A DNA stretch of 64,000 nt, from NCBI RefSeq assembly GCF_902706295.1, contig NZ_CACSJJ010000003.1, forward strand, positions 62,001-126,000, written 5' to 3'. Below the pieces are notes generated by a model. The model had not been told where the DNA came from, made no database searches, and saw only the letters and a list, made by a program, of their open reading frames with translations. The position numbers and the translations under genes were made by a program. This stretch comes from Arthrobacter sp. 18067 (lineage in GTDB: Bacteria > Actinomycetota > Actinomycetes > Actinomycetales > Micrococcaceae). Shown here one piece after another: positions 1 through 7,412 of this stretch (position 1 is the stretch's first letter; the number at the start of each line of letters is the position of its first letter).

Positions 1-478
1 CGAGCTCGGCCCTGAGACCCGCAGCCTCAACATCGCGCGCTACAGCCTGGGCGAGCAGCGTTCGCAGAACCAGCACAAGCAGCGCCACGCCTCCGATCAT
101 CAACGCCGCTCCGCAAACCAGCAGGACAACACCCGGAGCAATGTCACCCGGAGCCAGCAGCGCCGCAATCGCGAACATCAGCATTGCAGCCGCAGATACG
201 GCGCCGAAGATGATGTCCACAAACCGGAACGCCCCATGCGAGAACACAGTCCCGCGCCGCACCATCGTCAGCAAGCGCCAGACGCAGACTGCAACCACCT
301 GTACGCACAGGATCCCCAGAACGATGATCACCAGCAGCGCAATCCGCGGGCCGTCGGGCGCGCCGGCCTCAACAAGATCAGTAGAAAGCAGCGGCACCAT
401 CCACACCTGGACGAATAGTGACCCGGCCAGCACCATCGAGATCACAACCCGCAATGCGAGGATCGTCAGTTTACCCAT
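1..478 (-). CDS. DUF2975 family membrane protein (3' end cut by window)
   Basis: The reading frame starts at ATG 476-478 on the minus strand and runs off the left edge after about 159 residues. The translation shows four hydrophobic segments at roughly residues 4-30, 45-70, 85-110 and 115-140, with short charged loops such as WRLLTMVRRGTVFS. This four-helix layout is typical of DUF2975 proteins. A clear ribosome site (AAAGGAG) lies a few bases ahead of the start. In other genomes these genes are usually followed by a small XRE-type helix-turn-helix regulator; that partner would lie outside the window to the left. The function of the family is unknown. The assignment rests on topology and overall look, not on a search. 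Confidence 0.7.
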   Translation of the reverse strand, partial: MGKLTILALRVVISMVLAGSLFVQVWMVPLLSTDLVEAGAPDGPRIALLVIIVLGILCVQVVAVCVWRLLTMVRRGTVFSHGAFRFVDIIFGAVSAAAMLMFAIAALLAPGDIAPGVVLLVCGAALMIGGVALLVLVLRTLLAQAVARDVEAAGLRAEL

Positions 479-506
479 CGGAACTCCTTTATCGAACAAC
501 AACCTG

Positions 507-534
507 ATTCTATCGATATTCGATCGTTAAGCAA
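507..534 (-). promoter_or_regulatory. Promoter with overlapping ATCGAT motifs for the DUF2975 gene
   Basis: On the minus strand TTGCTT (529-534) and TAGAAT (507-512) are separated by 16 bases, a good vegetative -35/-10 pair about 30 bases before the start. Several ATCGA/TCGAT motifs (491-495, 512-517, 520-525, 534-539) overlap this promoter. That would fit autoregulation by an XRE repressor of the kind usually paired with DUF2975 genes. Inferred from sequence only. Confidence 0.5.
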
Positions 535-565
535 TCGATCCAACGCAGGAGAGAAAATAGTCAGC

Positions 566-594
566 TTGCTTACTAAAGCGCTCTTACCTAGGCT
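566..594 (+). promoter_or_regulatory. Candidate promoter for the PfpI-family gene
   Basis: TTGCTT (566-571) and TAGGCT (589-594) are 17 bases apart, about 80 bases upstream of the ATG at 672. The match is moderate and no operator-like repeat is visible here. Confidence 0.35.
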
Positions 595-671
595 TGGACA
601 GGTCAGACAAACAACTCTCACAGCGGCGGTTCACGCCCACAAGGCACCCCGCTGCCCAACGAGGAGGAACA

Positions 672-1238
672 ATGTCAGAACACAACATCGCAGGCAAGAA
701 GGTCGCATTTCTGCTGACGGACGGCGTGGAGCAAGTTGAGCTGACCAGCCCCTGGCACGCCGTCAAGGAAGCTGGCGGTGAGCCAACACTCGTGGCTCCG
801 TCCAAGGGCAAAGTCCAGGGGTTCAACGGCGTGGAAAAGGGTGACACCTTCGACGTCGACCTCGCGGTCGCCGACGCCAGCGCGTCCGATTTCGACGCAC
901 TGGTTCTCCCTGGCGGCGTCGTGAACGCGGACAACCTCCGCGTGGACAAGGACGCGCAGGACTTCACGCGCGCCTTCTTCGAACAACACAAACCCGTGGC
1001 CTCAATCTGCCACGGACCGTGGATCTTCATCGATTCCGGCGTGATCAAGGGCCGCAACGTCACCTCGTATCACACGCTCCAATCGGACCTGAAGAACGCA
1101 GGAGCCAACTGGACCGACGAGGAAGTAGTGTGCGACCAGGGGCTGGTCACCAGCCGAAACCCGGACGACCTGCCCGCCTTCAACAGCAAGCTCGTGGAGG
1201 AAATCTCCGAGGGCCAGCACGCAGGCCAGACCGCTTAG
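672..1238 (+). CDS. DJ-1/PfpI family protein (type 1 glutamine amidotransferase-like)
   Basis: This 188-residue protein has the compact DJ-1/PfpI fold: an N-terminal strand KVAFLLTDGVEQVEL, the glycine turn LVLPGGVVN (about 78-86) and the nucleophile elbow SICHGPW with Cys113. Known family members are general stress proteins, intracellular peptidases or glyoxal/deglycase-type enzymes, and the exact substrate cannot be read from sequence. An in-frame extension upstream to 594 exists, but the start at 672 is preferred because GAGGAGGAAC lies directly ahead of it. It is a single-gene unit followed by a strong hairpin. Confidence 0.88.
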   Translation: MSEHNIAGKKVAFLLTDGVEQVELTSPWHAVKEAGGEPTLVAPSKGKVQGFNGVEKGDTFDVDLAVADASASDFDALVLPGGVVNADNLRVDKDAQDFTRAFFEQHKPVASICHGPWIFIDSGVIKGRNVTSYHTLQSDLKNAGANWTDEEVVCDQGLVTSRNPDDLPAFNSKLVEEISEGQHAGQTA

Positions 1239-1266
1239 CGGCCACCGCAGCGTCGCGCGAAAAGTC

Positions 1267-1312
1267 GAGTGCCGCCGTCGTACTTCACATGAAGCACGAC
1301 GGCGGCACTCGC
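1267..1312. terminator. Strong intrinsic-type hairpin after the PfpI gene
   Basis: A 16-base arm (CGAGTGCCGCCGTCGT, 1267-1282) is matched perfectly by its complement at 1297-1312. The loop itself contains the small palindrome CTTCACATGAAG. There is no T-run after it on the plus strand, but an A-run precedes it. It probably ends transcription of the PfpI gene. Confidence 0.6.
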
Positions 1313-1391
1313 CTCAGTCACATCGTCGCAATGTTGCGTAGGTCACATCAGGCACATACGCTGGGGGACGCTGCAGCGTGGCAGCAACCTG

Positions 1392-1712
1392 ATGAAAGGC
1401 AACACATTGCCCAGCGACAAGCTCTCCGTAGTTGTTCGCGTCGACGTAGACGGCGAACAGATCCAGATCGCAGCGACCGGTCGCGTGACCGCAACGAGCC
1501 TTCAAGGCCTCTACCCGGTGGTCCAGAGAACCAAGGGCTTGGGCGGCGGCCTGGACGTCCAGATGGATCTGACGGAAGCGACAGTTGATGCGGATGCACT
1601 TCAAGAACTCCAAGTGTTCGCCGAGCTTTACGAAGTACCCGTCCGCCTCGGCACCAATAACGTGACCGCACTGCCGTCCCGCGATCTCCAAACAACCAGT
1701 CGCGCCGCCTAA
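1392..1712 (+). CDS. Small STAS-like hypothetical protein
   Basis: This is a 106-residue soluble protein. The alternating strand/helix pattern (a strand around SVVVRVDVDG, then a sequence ending in QMDLTEATVDADALQELQ) resembles STAS-like or anti-sigma-antagonist-like domains, but no phosphoacceptor serine can be assigned, so this is only a fold impression. There is no convincing ribosome site before the ATG, and the true start could differ. It ends 11 bases before the next gene, which suggests co-transcription with the RibD/DHFR-like reductase. Confidence 0.5.
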   Translation: MKGNTLPSDKLSVVVRVDVDGEQIQIAATGRVTATSLQGLYPVVQRTKGLGGGLDVQMDLTEATVDADALQELQVFAELYEVPVRLGTNNVTALPSRDLQTTSRAA

Positions 1713-1723
1713 CAGGAGAACCC

Positions 1724-2275
1724 ATGCGCAAAGTCACCGCCGGCCTGTTCCACTCCGTTGATGGCGTGGTCCAAGACCCGTTCAAGTTCCAGTTCGACAG
1801 CTTCGACGACGACCTCGGTAAGGGACTCACCAAGATGATCACCACCGTAGACACCGTGGTTTTGGGTCGTGTCAGCTATCAGGAGTGGGCCGGGTATTGG
1901 CCGAATGCTTCACAGGATGATGACTTTGCGGCCTTCATCAATCCCGTGGAGAAGTTCGTCGCATCCCGCACTTTGACCGAGCCGCTTGAATGGGAGAACT
2001 CGCACCTGATCAAGGGTGACGTGGAGCAATTCGTCACCGAGCTGAAGAACCGCGACGGCGGCGAGATCGCCGTCTGCGGCAGCATCTCCCTGGTCCGGCA
2101 ACTGCTGTTCGCGGGCGTGCTCGATGAGCTGACCCTCATGACGCACCCTGTGGTGGCCGGCAGCGGTCGGCGGCTCTTCGAGGACGGCGACCCGCAGAAT
2201 CGGCTCGTGTTGGAGGACCAGTACGCCACCAGCAAGGGCAACGTGGTGAGCACGTACAGCGTGCGAAAAGACTAA
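1724..2275 (+). CDS. Dihydrofolate reductase family protein (RibD C-terminal domain)
   Basis: This 183-residue protein resembles the YwjB/RibD-C group of NADPH-dependent reductases. It begins KVTAGLFHSVDGVVQDP, has the TVVLGRVSYQEW segment with the conserved Gly-Arg near residue 48, the nucleotide-site motif EIAVCGSISLVRQLL at about 120-135, and the closing DELTLMTHPVVAGSGRRLF motif. Many stand-alone members of this family have no known substrate and are not true folate enzymes. The ribosome site CAGGAGAACCC lies just before the ATG. It follows the STAS-like gene in the same direction. Confidence 0.85.
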   Translation: MRKVTAGLFHSVDGVVQDPFKFQFDSFDDDLGKGLTKMITTVDTVVLGRVSYQEWAGYWPNASQDDDFAAFINPVEKFVASRTLTEPLEWENSHLIKGDVEQFVTELKNRDGGEIAVCGSISLVRQLLFAGVLDELTLMTHPVVAGSGRRLFEDGDPQNRLVLEDQYATSKGNVVSTYSVRKD

Positions 2276-2310
2276 ACGCACGACGGCGGGACGCGCCTAG
2301 TTCGGCTGCC

Positions 2311-2481
2311 TCACCTTCGTAGGACGCGTCGAATCCAATCCACCAGCGTGGACCGGCTGGCTGGCCCGGAATGTTCGTCCAAGACCGAGCACTCCGGGCA
2401 TGGCCCATCAGGGAACTCACCCAGTTGCTTCCAGATCCACCCCTCCAGGCAGTGCTCGTTTCGGCACGGCAGGTGTGTCAT
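2311..2481 (-). CDS. Small cysteine-rich protein (56 residues), possible zinc ribbon
   Basis: This short minus-strand frame runs from ATG 2479-2481 to TGA 2311-2313. The product has four cysteines arranged C-x4-C-x17-C-x2-C (Cys6, Cys11, Cys29, Cys32), with the segments PCRNEHCLEGWIW and FPDGPCPECS. This spacing suggests a small metal-binding ribbon. AGGGGGAC sits just ahead of the ATG as a plausible ribosome site. The gene faces away from the VanZ remnant and ends near the reductase gene. No function is known to me; the call rests on the cysteine pattern and the ribosome site. Confidence 0.5.
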   Translation of the reverse strand: MTHLPCRNEHCLEGWIWKQLGEFPDGPCPECSVLDEHSGPASRSTLVDWIRRVLRR

Positions 2482-2639
2482 TGGCTGTCCCCCTAGGCCA
2501 CGTTTCTCTCCTTAACAAGGTGTCTGCCAGCGCTGAATCATTACGCGAGGTTCCACCCCAGGTAGCAGCACTCCGCGAGCAACATCACCACGCGGACGGA
2601 GGAATTGAATCACCCATCCTGAAACCATGGAGAGAACGA

Positions 2640-3089
2640 GTGAAAGGGAATCATGGGGAATGGGCTTTGGTGGCATACACGCTGCTTCCACTTCCCGACC
2701 CCAGTCTGTTGAAGTGCGGTCCCGGCGGAAGCACGTTCCAAGCCATTCCGTTCCAGTTCCTCGACGACATCCAACGTGAAACGTCAGGCCTCGGGGTCAC
2801 CGGAACGCTGACGAGCCGCGCCACGCTGCAGGTTGTGTTCAACGTGGTGCTGTTCATTCCGTGGGGCATCTACGACTGCGCCTACCGCCTGGCCGACGTC
2901 GACGATCTCATCACCAACACCCTCGGCGCCTTGATCGGCGCACTCATCGCACCCCTCGTCCACTCGTTCATGCCGCAACGACGCGAACTCCGCGCAGCCC
3001 GCGACCAGAGCCGCCCCGTCCTTCGTGGCGGTCCCGCTCACCAAGTCGCGCGGACTTTCCGGGGTTCTGACTGGTGCGCAGATGGTTGA
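2640..3089 (+). pseudogene. VanZ-family membrane protein remnant with internal deletion
   Basis: The frame from GTG 2640 contains recognisable VanZ pieces: ALVAYTLLPLPDPS at the start, FNVVLFIPWG in the middle and LADVDDLITNTLGALIGALI at the end. In normal VanZ proteins the FxPWG segment is followed by about 35-45 residues with two membrane helices and a conserved acidic/Gln pair before the IWG...RxADVDD part. Here FIPWG (up to about base 2866) runs straight into IYDCAYRLADVDD, so the central helices are missing without a frameshift. The first membrane helix also looks lost. The reading frame extends upstream to 2400, but that part looks non-coding. I read this as a decaying gene; it could instead be an expressed short variant. 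Confidence 0.6.
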
Positions 3090-3220
3090 CTCACGCGAAA
3101 GCGCACGACGGCGGGTGGCCGGTTCGGCGGCCGAGGCGGACTAGAAGCCGAGCAACCGGCCTCTGTGCACTTCGCATACCCAGAGCCACCCAGCACTGCA
3201 CATTGCCCAATGACCCTCGA

Positions 3221-3250
3221 GTGATCCACAGATACTGTGAAGTGAATCAC
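3221..3250. promoter_or_regulatory. Candidate operator upstream of the NCS1-HyuA-DUF917 operon
   Basis: GTGATCCAC (3221-3229) and GTGAATCAC (3242-3250) form an inverted repeat with one mismatch in nine and a 12-base spacer. It ends 18 bases before the permease start. The PucR-type regulator at the end of this cluster is the obvious candidate to bind it; this is inferred from position. Confidence 0.4.
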
Positions 3251-3268
3251 CCGAAAGGAATGTATGTC

Positions 3269-4612
3269 ATGTCCACCTCCGACACAGGGCACGATGACTA
3301 CCCCATCACCAGGGTTCCCGCAACGAAGCGGAAGCACTGGTTCGGCATCGCAGTCCAACGCTTTGGCCAGACTTCTGACCTGAGCCAGTTTCTTCTCGGG
3401 GCAACCTTTGGCTTCGGAATGACCTTCTGGGACGCCTTCTGGGCATTCACAGTAGGCGCATTGATCGTCGAAGCACTCATGATTTTCGTCGGCATCGCCG
3501 GCATGCGCCAAGGTCTCACAACATCCATGCTTGCCCGCTGGACCGGCTTCGGCCGCGGCGGAGCATCGGTCCTCGGATTGGCCATCTGCGTCAGCCTCAT
3601 CGGCTGGTTCGGCATCCAGTCAGGGATTTCAGGGGCTGGCCTGAACCAAATCGTCCCCGAAATTCCCACATGGGCTTGGTCGCTGGTCTTTGGACTTGTG
3701 GTCACTCTGATCGTGGTCCGGGGCTTTGAATCAATGCAGTGGTTGGCCAACATCACGGTGCCGCTGTTCATGATCCTGATTGCTTGGGCGGCCTGGGCCG
3801 AGCTGAGTAACCACTCCATCAGCCAACTCATCAACGATGCTCCTCCGGGCCCGCACCTTGATTTCGTTACCGCTACCACCATCGTTGCTGGAAGCGCCGT
3901 GCTCGGAGCAGTCATTACGCCCGACATGACCAGGTACAACAGGAGCGCCGGCGACGTCGTCAAGCAGACCGTCGTCGGAATGACCCTCGGCAACTACAGC
4001 ATCGGCATGATCGGCGTCCTGCTGGCCCACGCCGTCAAAACGGCAGACGTCACCCAGATCATCTTCTCCTCCGTGGGCTGGGTGGGCATCTTGATCATTG
4101 TCCTGGGCACATCCAAGATCAACGACTGGAACCTCTACAGCGCTGGGCTCGGCGTCGTGTCGTTCTTCAACAGCGCCATGAACAAACGCCTGAACCGTGG
4201 GCACGTCACGCTGCTGCTCGGCGTTTTCGGAAGTGTCCTCGCTGCGATCGGCATCCTGGACAAGTTCATCGACATCCTCATGGTGCTGGGCGTCGTCTTC
4301 CCGCCGGTAGCCGGCATCATCATGGCCGAGTATTTCGTGGTCAAGAAGTGGCGGCCCCTGTTGGAGGCAAGCCGCGATTCAGGACTCCCACCAGCCAAAT
4401 CACCCAACTGGATCCCGGCCACGTTCGTCATCTGGGCGATCTCTGCGGCACTGGGATACTTCGTCACCTTCGGACTCCCGGCGTTCACCTCGCTCGCCGC
4501 GGCATTCATCCTCTACATCGTCGCCGGCAAGCTGAACCTCCTGAGGTCCTACGGCGACAACCAACCCACAAGCGAAACCACCACAAAGGAAGAATCGGTA
4601 ACCGCACCATGA
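3269..4612 (+). CDS. NCS1 family cytosine/purine/hydantoin permease
   Basis: This 447-residue integral membrane protein has about 12 hydrophobic segments. Its N-terminal stretch (GQTSDLSQFLLGATFGFGM, then TFWDAFWAFTVGALI) and the PDMTRYNRSAGD loop are characteristic of nucleobase:cation symporter family 1 (CodB-like) carriers, which import cytosine, purines, allantoin or hydantoins. Two in-frame ATGs lie at 3260 and 3269. The second is preferred because AAAGGA is spaced 9 bases from it. The stop overlaps the start of the next gene by four bases (ATGA), so it is co-translated with the HyuA-like enzyme and probably imports its substrate. Confidence 0.88.
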   Translation: MSTSDTGHDDYPITRVPATKRKHWFGIAVQRFGQTSDLSQFLLGATFGFGMTFWDAFWAFTVGALIVEALMIFVGIAGMRQGLTTSMLARWTGFGRGGASVLGLAICVSLIGWFGIQSGISGAGLNQIVPEIPTWAWSLVFGLVVTLIVVRGFESMQWLANITVPLFMILIAWAAWAELSNHSISQLINDAPPGPHLDFVTATTIVAGSAVLGAVITPDMTRYNRSAGDVVKQTVVGMTLGNYSIGMIGVLLAHAVKTADVTQIIFSSVGWVGILIIVLGTSKINDWNLYSAGLGVVSFFNSAMNKRLNRGHVTLLLGVFGSVLAAIGILDKFIDILMVLGVVFPPVAGIIMAEYFVVKKWRPLLEASRDSGLPPAKSPNWIPATFVIWAISAALGYFVTFGLPAFTSLAAAFILYIVAGKLNLLRSYGDNQPTSETTTKEESVTAP

Positions 4613-6165
4613 GTAGCCTGAGAATCGGCATTGACGTCGGCGGCACCAACACAGACGCCGTGCTGCTGGATGGCGCGCAGGTGCTCGCCTCCACGAAGGT
4701 CCCCACCACCAGGGACGTCACCAGCGGCATCACCCAAGTACTCACCGCACTCAAGGAACTGAACGGCTTCAGCCCGGACGATATCCGCGGCGTGATGATC
4801 GGGACCACGCACTTCATCAACGCCCTCATTGAAGCTCGGGACCTCTGCCCAACGGCCGCCATCCGACTTGGACTTCCCGCCACCGCTTCCCTGCCACCGT
4901 TCACGGATTGGCCAGACACCCTCACCAACGCCGTCAGTGGCCGCGCGTACATGGCCCACGGTGGCCACGAATTCGACGGCCGCCCCATCAGCCCCTTCGA
5001 CCCGGACGAAATAAGGCGCCACGCGGCCGATATTGCCGCACACGGCATCCGATCAGTGGCGGTGTCCAGCGTCTTCTCGCCCGTCAACGACGAATTCGAG
5101 CAGCGCACCCTAGCCATCCTCCGCGAAGAACTGGGCCCGGAGTTTCCCGTATCCCTGTCCCACGAGATCGGCAGGGTGGGCCTCCTTGAACGGGAGAACG
5201 CAACCATCGTCAACGCTTCCCTCGCCGAAATGGCGAACCGGATTGTTGATGGCCTCGCCAAGGCTGTGCTGGAGCAGGGCATCACAGCACCGCTGTACGT
5301 CAGCCAGAACGACGGCACGCTCATGGACATTGAATACACGCGGCGCTACCCCGTAGCCACGTTCGCTTCAGGTCCCACCAACTCCATGCGTGGGGCGGCT
5401 GCGCTCTCCGGATACTCCGACTGCCTGATCGTGGACATCGGCGGCACCACCACCGACGTCGGCGTCCTTGTGAACGGTTTCCCCCGCGAGTCCAGTACCC
5501 ACGTCCGGCTCGCAGGGCTCCGCACCAACTTCCGGATGCCGGACGTCCTCTCCGCAGGCCTCGGAGGTGGGTCCCGGGTGCGGACCGATCAGGGAACCGT
5601 GGGCCCGGACTCGGTGGGCTACCGACTCACCGATGAGTCGCTCGTCTTTGGCGGGTCTGTCCTGACGGCAACGGACATCGCCGTCCGCAGCGGAAGGGCC
5701 GACGTCGGAGACGCGTCTTTGGTCCGCCACATCAGTGACGCCGTGGTCCGGTCAGCCCTGGAACAGATCGACAGGACCATCGCGGATATTGCCGACCGGA
5801 TCCGGACCTCGTCCGCTGAACTTCCGGTGGTCGCCGTCGGGGGTGGATCCATCCTGCTGGCAGACAAACTGGACGGCCTGGGCACCATCCACCGCCCCGG
5901 CAATTTCGATGTCGCCAACGCGTACGGAGCCGCCATCGCCCAGATCAGCGGGGAGGTTGACCGCGTGTCCTCCATTGCGGACGGGGATCAGAAGCGCGCC
6001 ATGGAATCCGCGCGGCAGGAGGCCGTTGACCGCGCCGTTGCCGCCGGTGCCAACCCGGACACAGTGTCGATAGTTGAGCAGGAAGCCATTCCCATCCCCT
6101 ACCTTCCCGGAAACGCCATGCGCGTTCGGGTCAAGGCAGCCGGCAACCTCACGTTAGGAAAATGA
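4609..6165 (+). CDS. Hydantoinase/oxoprolinase family protein (HyuA-like)
   Basis: This 518-residue protein opens with the phosphate-binding motif IGIDVGGTNTDAVLLDG (residues 5-21) of the actin-like hydantoinase A N-terminal domain. It continues into the hydantoinase A core, including the second nucleotide loop CLIVDIGGTTTDVGVL and the VVAVGGGSILL segment. Known family members perform ATP-dependent opening of hydantoin or 5-oxoproline rings, normally together with a HyuB-type subunit. No hyuB is present here; the following gene is a DUF917 protein. The protein is shorter than typical HyuA (about 650-700 residues), as is usual for the group found beside DUF917. The substrate is not known. Confidence 0.85.
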   Translation: MSSLRIGIDVGGTNTDAVLLDGAQVLASTKVPTTRDVTSGITQVLTALKELNGFSPDDIRGVMIGTTHFINALIEARDLCPTAAIRLGLPATASLPPFTDWPDTLTNAVSGRAYMAHGGHEFDGRPISPFDPDEIRRHAADIAAHGIRSVAVSSVFSPVNDEFEQRTLAILREELGPEFPVSLSHEIGRVGLLERENATIVNASLAEMANRIVDGLAKAVLEQGITAPLYVSQNDGTLMDIEYTRRYPVATFASGPTNSMRGAAALSGYSDCLIVDIGGTTTDVGVLVNGFPRESSTHVRLAGLRTNFRMPDVLSAGLGGGSRVRTDQGTVGPDSVGYRLTDESLVFGGSVLTATDIAVRSGRADVGDASLVRHISDAVVRSALEQIDRTIADIADRIRTSSAELPVVAVGGGSILLADKLDGLGTIHRPGNFDVANAYGAAIAQISGEVDRVSSIADGDQKRAMESARQEAVDRAVAAGANPDTVSIVEQEAIPIPYLPGNAMRVRVKAAGNLTLGK

Positions 6166-6166
6166 G

Positions 6167-7309
6167 ATGACCCTGGAAGTGACACACAGCCGCAAGCTGA
6201 AGAAGATCACCGTGGACGATATTGATTCCCTGGCGCGCGGGGCAGCCATCCTTGGCACGGGCGGCGGCGGTGATCCCTATATTGGGGCCCTCCTGGCGAA
6301 ACAGGCCATCGAGGAGTTCGGCCCCGTGGAACTCGTTTCCGTTGAGGACCTGGCAGACGATGCCTTCATCGTTCCCATTGCGGCGATCGGCGCCCCCACA
6401 GTAGCCGTGGAGAAGCTCGACACCGTGGAAAACCTGCACCTGACCATCCAGAAGCTGGCGGCGTCCTTGAACCGGACCGCCACCCACACCGCATGCCTGG
6501 AGATCGGCGGTTCAAACTCCCTGCTGCCAATCGTGGCGGCAGCGCAGCTGGGGATTCCCCTGATCGATGGTGACCTGATCGGACGGGCCTTCCCTGAAAT
6601 ACAAATGGGAATGGCGCCGCTGTACGGCATCCATGCCACTCCCATGGCCCTGGCTGATGAGAAGGGCAACACGCTCGTCATCGAGGCGATCGACTCGTTC
6701 TGGGCTGAGCGCTTTGCCCGGCAGGCTTCCATCGAAATGGGATGCAACGCCTTCAACAGCACCTATGCCATGACCGGCGAACAGGCCCGTGAGAGCTTCG
6801 TGGCCGGCTCCATGTCCTTCGCCATCGCCATCGGAGACGCCGTTGCCAACGCCCAACACAACAACCTCAACCCCTGCGATGTGTTGGCGGAAACGCTGAG
6901 GGGGCGCATTGTTCATCTGGGCAAGGTCACGGACCTGCAGCGTCAGACGACCGGCGGGTTCGCCAAGGGCCAGGCCATGATCGAGGGCATGGGCGCGGAC
7001 ACCGGCTCCGTTCTCTCGCTGCATTTCCAGAACGAACACTTGCTCGCCACCAAGGACGGAACCGTGGTGACAACGACGCCGGACCTCATCATCGTGGTGG
7101 ACGCAGAATCCGCCGAACCGGTGACAACAGAGAACCTGCGCTATGGGCAGCGGTTGTGCATCCTGACTGCGCCCAGCGACCCTCGCTGGCACACCACCGA
7201 GGGCCTGGCATTGGCCGGACCGGAGTACTTCGGGTACGGCGTCCCTTCCCACAGATGGGACGGGACGCGCGAAGAGCACACCGAGTCCATCGAGCGTTAT
7301 CGCAGCTGA
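6167..7309 (+). CDS. DUF917 domain protein (S-methyl-thiohydantoin desulfurase-like family)
   Basis: This 380-residue protein has the DUF917 hallmarks: an early glycine-rich loop RGAAILGTGGGGDPYIGALL (about residues 18-37), the AAIGAPTVAVEKL segment, and the LIDGDLIGRAFPEIQM motif near the middle. The family has been linked to S-methyl-thiohydantoin metabolism and is very often encoded next to HyuA-like proteins, as here, where only one base separates the two genes. It probably acts with the HyuA-like protein on a cyclic ureide or imide brought in by the NCS1 carrier. Biochemical role in this organism is unknown. Confidence 0.83.
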   Translation: MTLEVTHSRKLKKITVDDIDSLARGAAILGTGGGGDPYIGALLAKQAIEEFGPVELVSVEDLADDAFIVPIAAIGAPTVAVEKLDTVENLHLTIQKLAASLNRTATHTACLEIGGSNSLLPIVAAAQLGIPLIDGDLIGRAFPEIQMGMAPLYGIHATPMALADEKGNTLVIEAIDSFWAERFARQASIEMGCNAFNSTYAMTGEQARESFVAGSMSFAIAIGDAVANAQHNNLNPCDVLAETLRGRIVHLGKVTDLQRQTTGGFAKGQAMIEGMGADTGSVLSLHFQNEHLLATKDGTVVTTTPDLIIVVDAESAEPVTTENLRYGQRLCILTAPSDPRWHTTEGLALAGPEYFGYGVPSHRWDGTREEHTESIERYRS

Positions 7310-7329
7310 CCGCCGTCGAACGTTCGCCC

Positions 7330-7369
7330 CGCCGCCGCGTCCCCAACGACAGTTGGCGGCGCGGCGGTG
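7330..7369. terminator. GC-rich inverted repeat between DUF917 and PucR genes
   Basis: CCGCCGC-type and GCGGCGG-type runs around 7331-7338 and 7361-7367 can pair across a loop containing CCAAC/GTTGG. It may be a partial terminator or attenuator, reducing read-through from the catabolic genes into the regulator. No U-run is visible. Confidence 0.35.
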
Positions 7370-7412
7370 GCATTATGGGAAGGTAACCAACGAGGAGAAC
7401 CGGAGAAGCTGA

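Noticed and set aside
594..671. Upstream extension of the PfpI gene to 594
   Set aside because: GAGGAGGAAC sits immediately before ATG 672, and the extra N-terminal residues have no similarity to the family.
4506..5339. Minus-strand 277-residue frame over the NCS1/HyuA junction
   Set aside because: It is antisense to two overlapping genes with strong motifs; the product is Ser/Arg-rich and has no domain.
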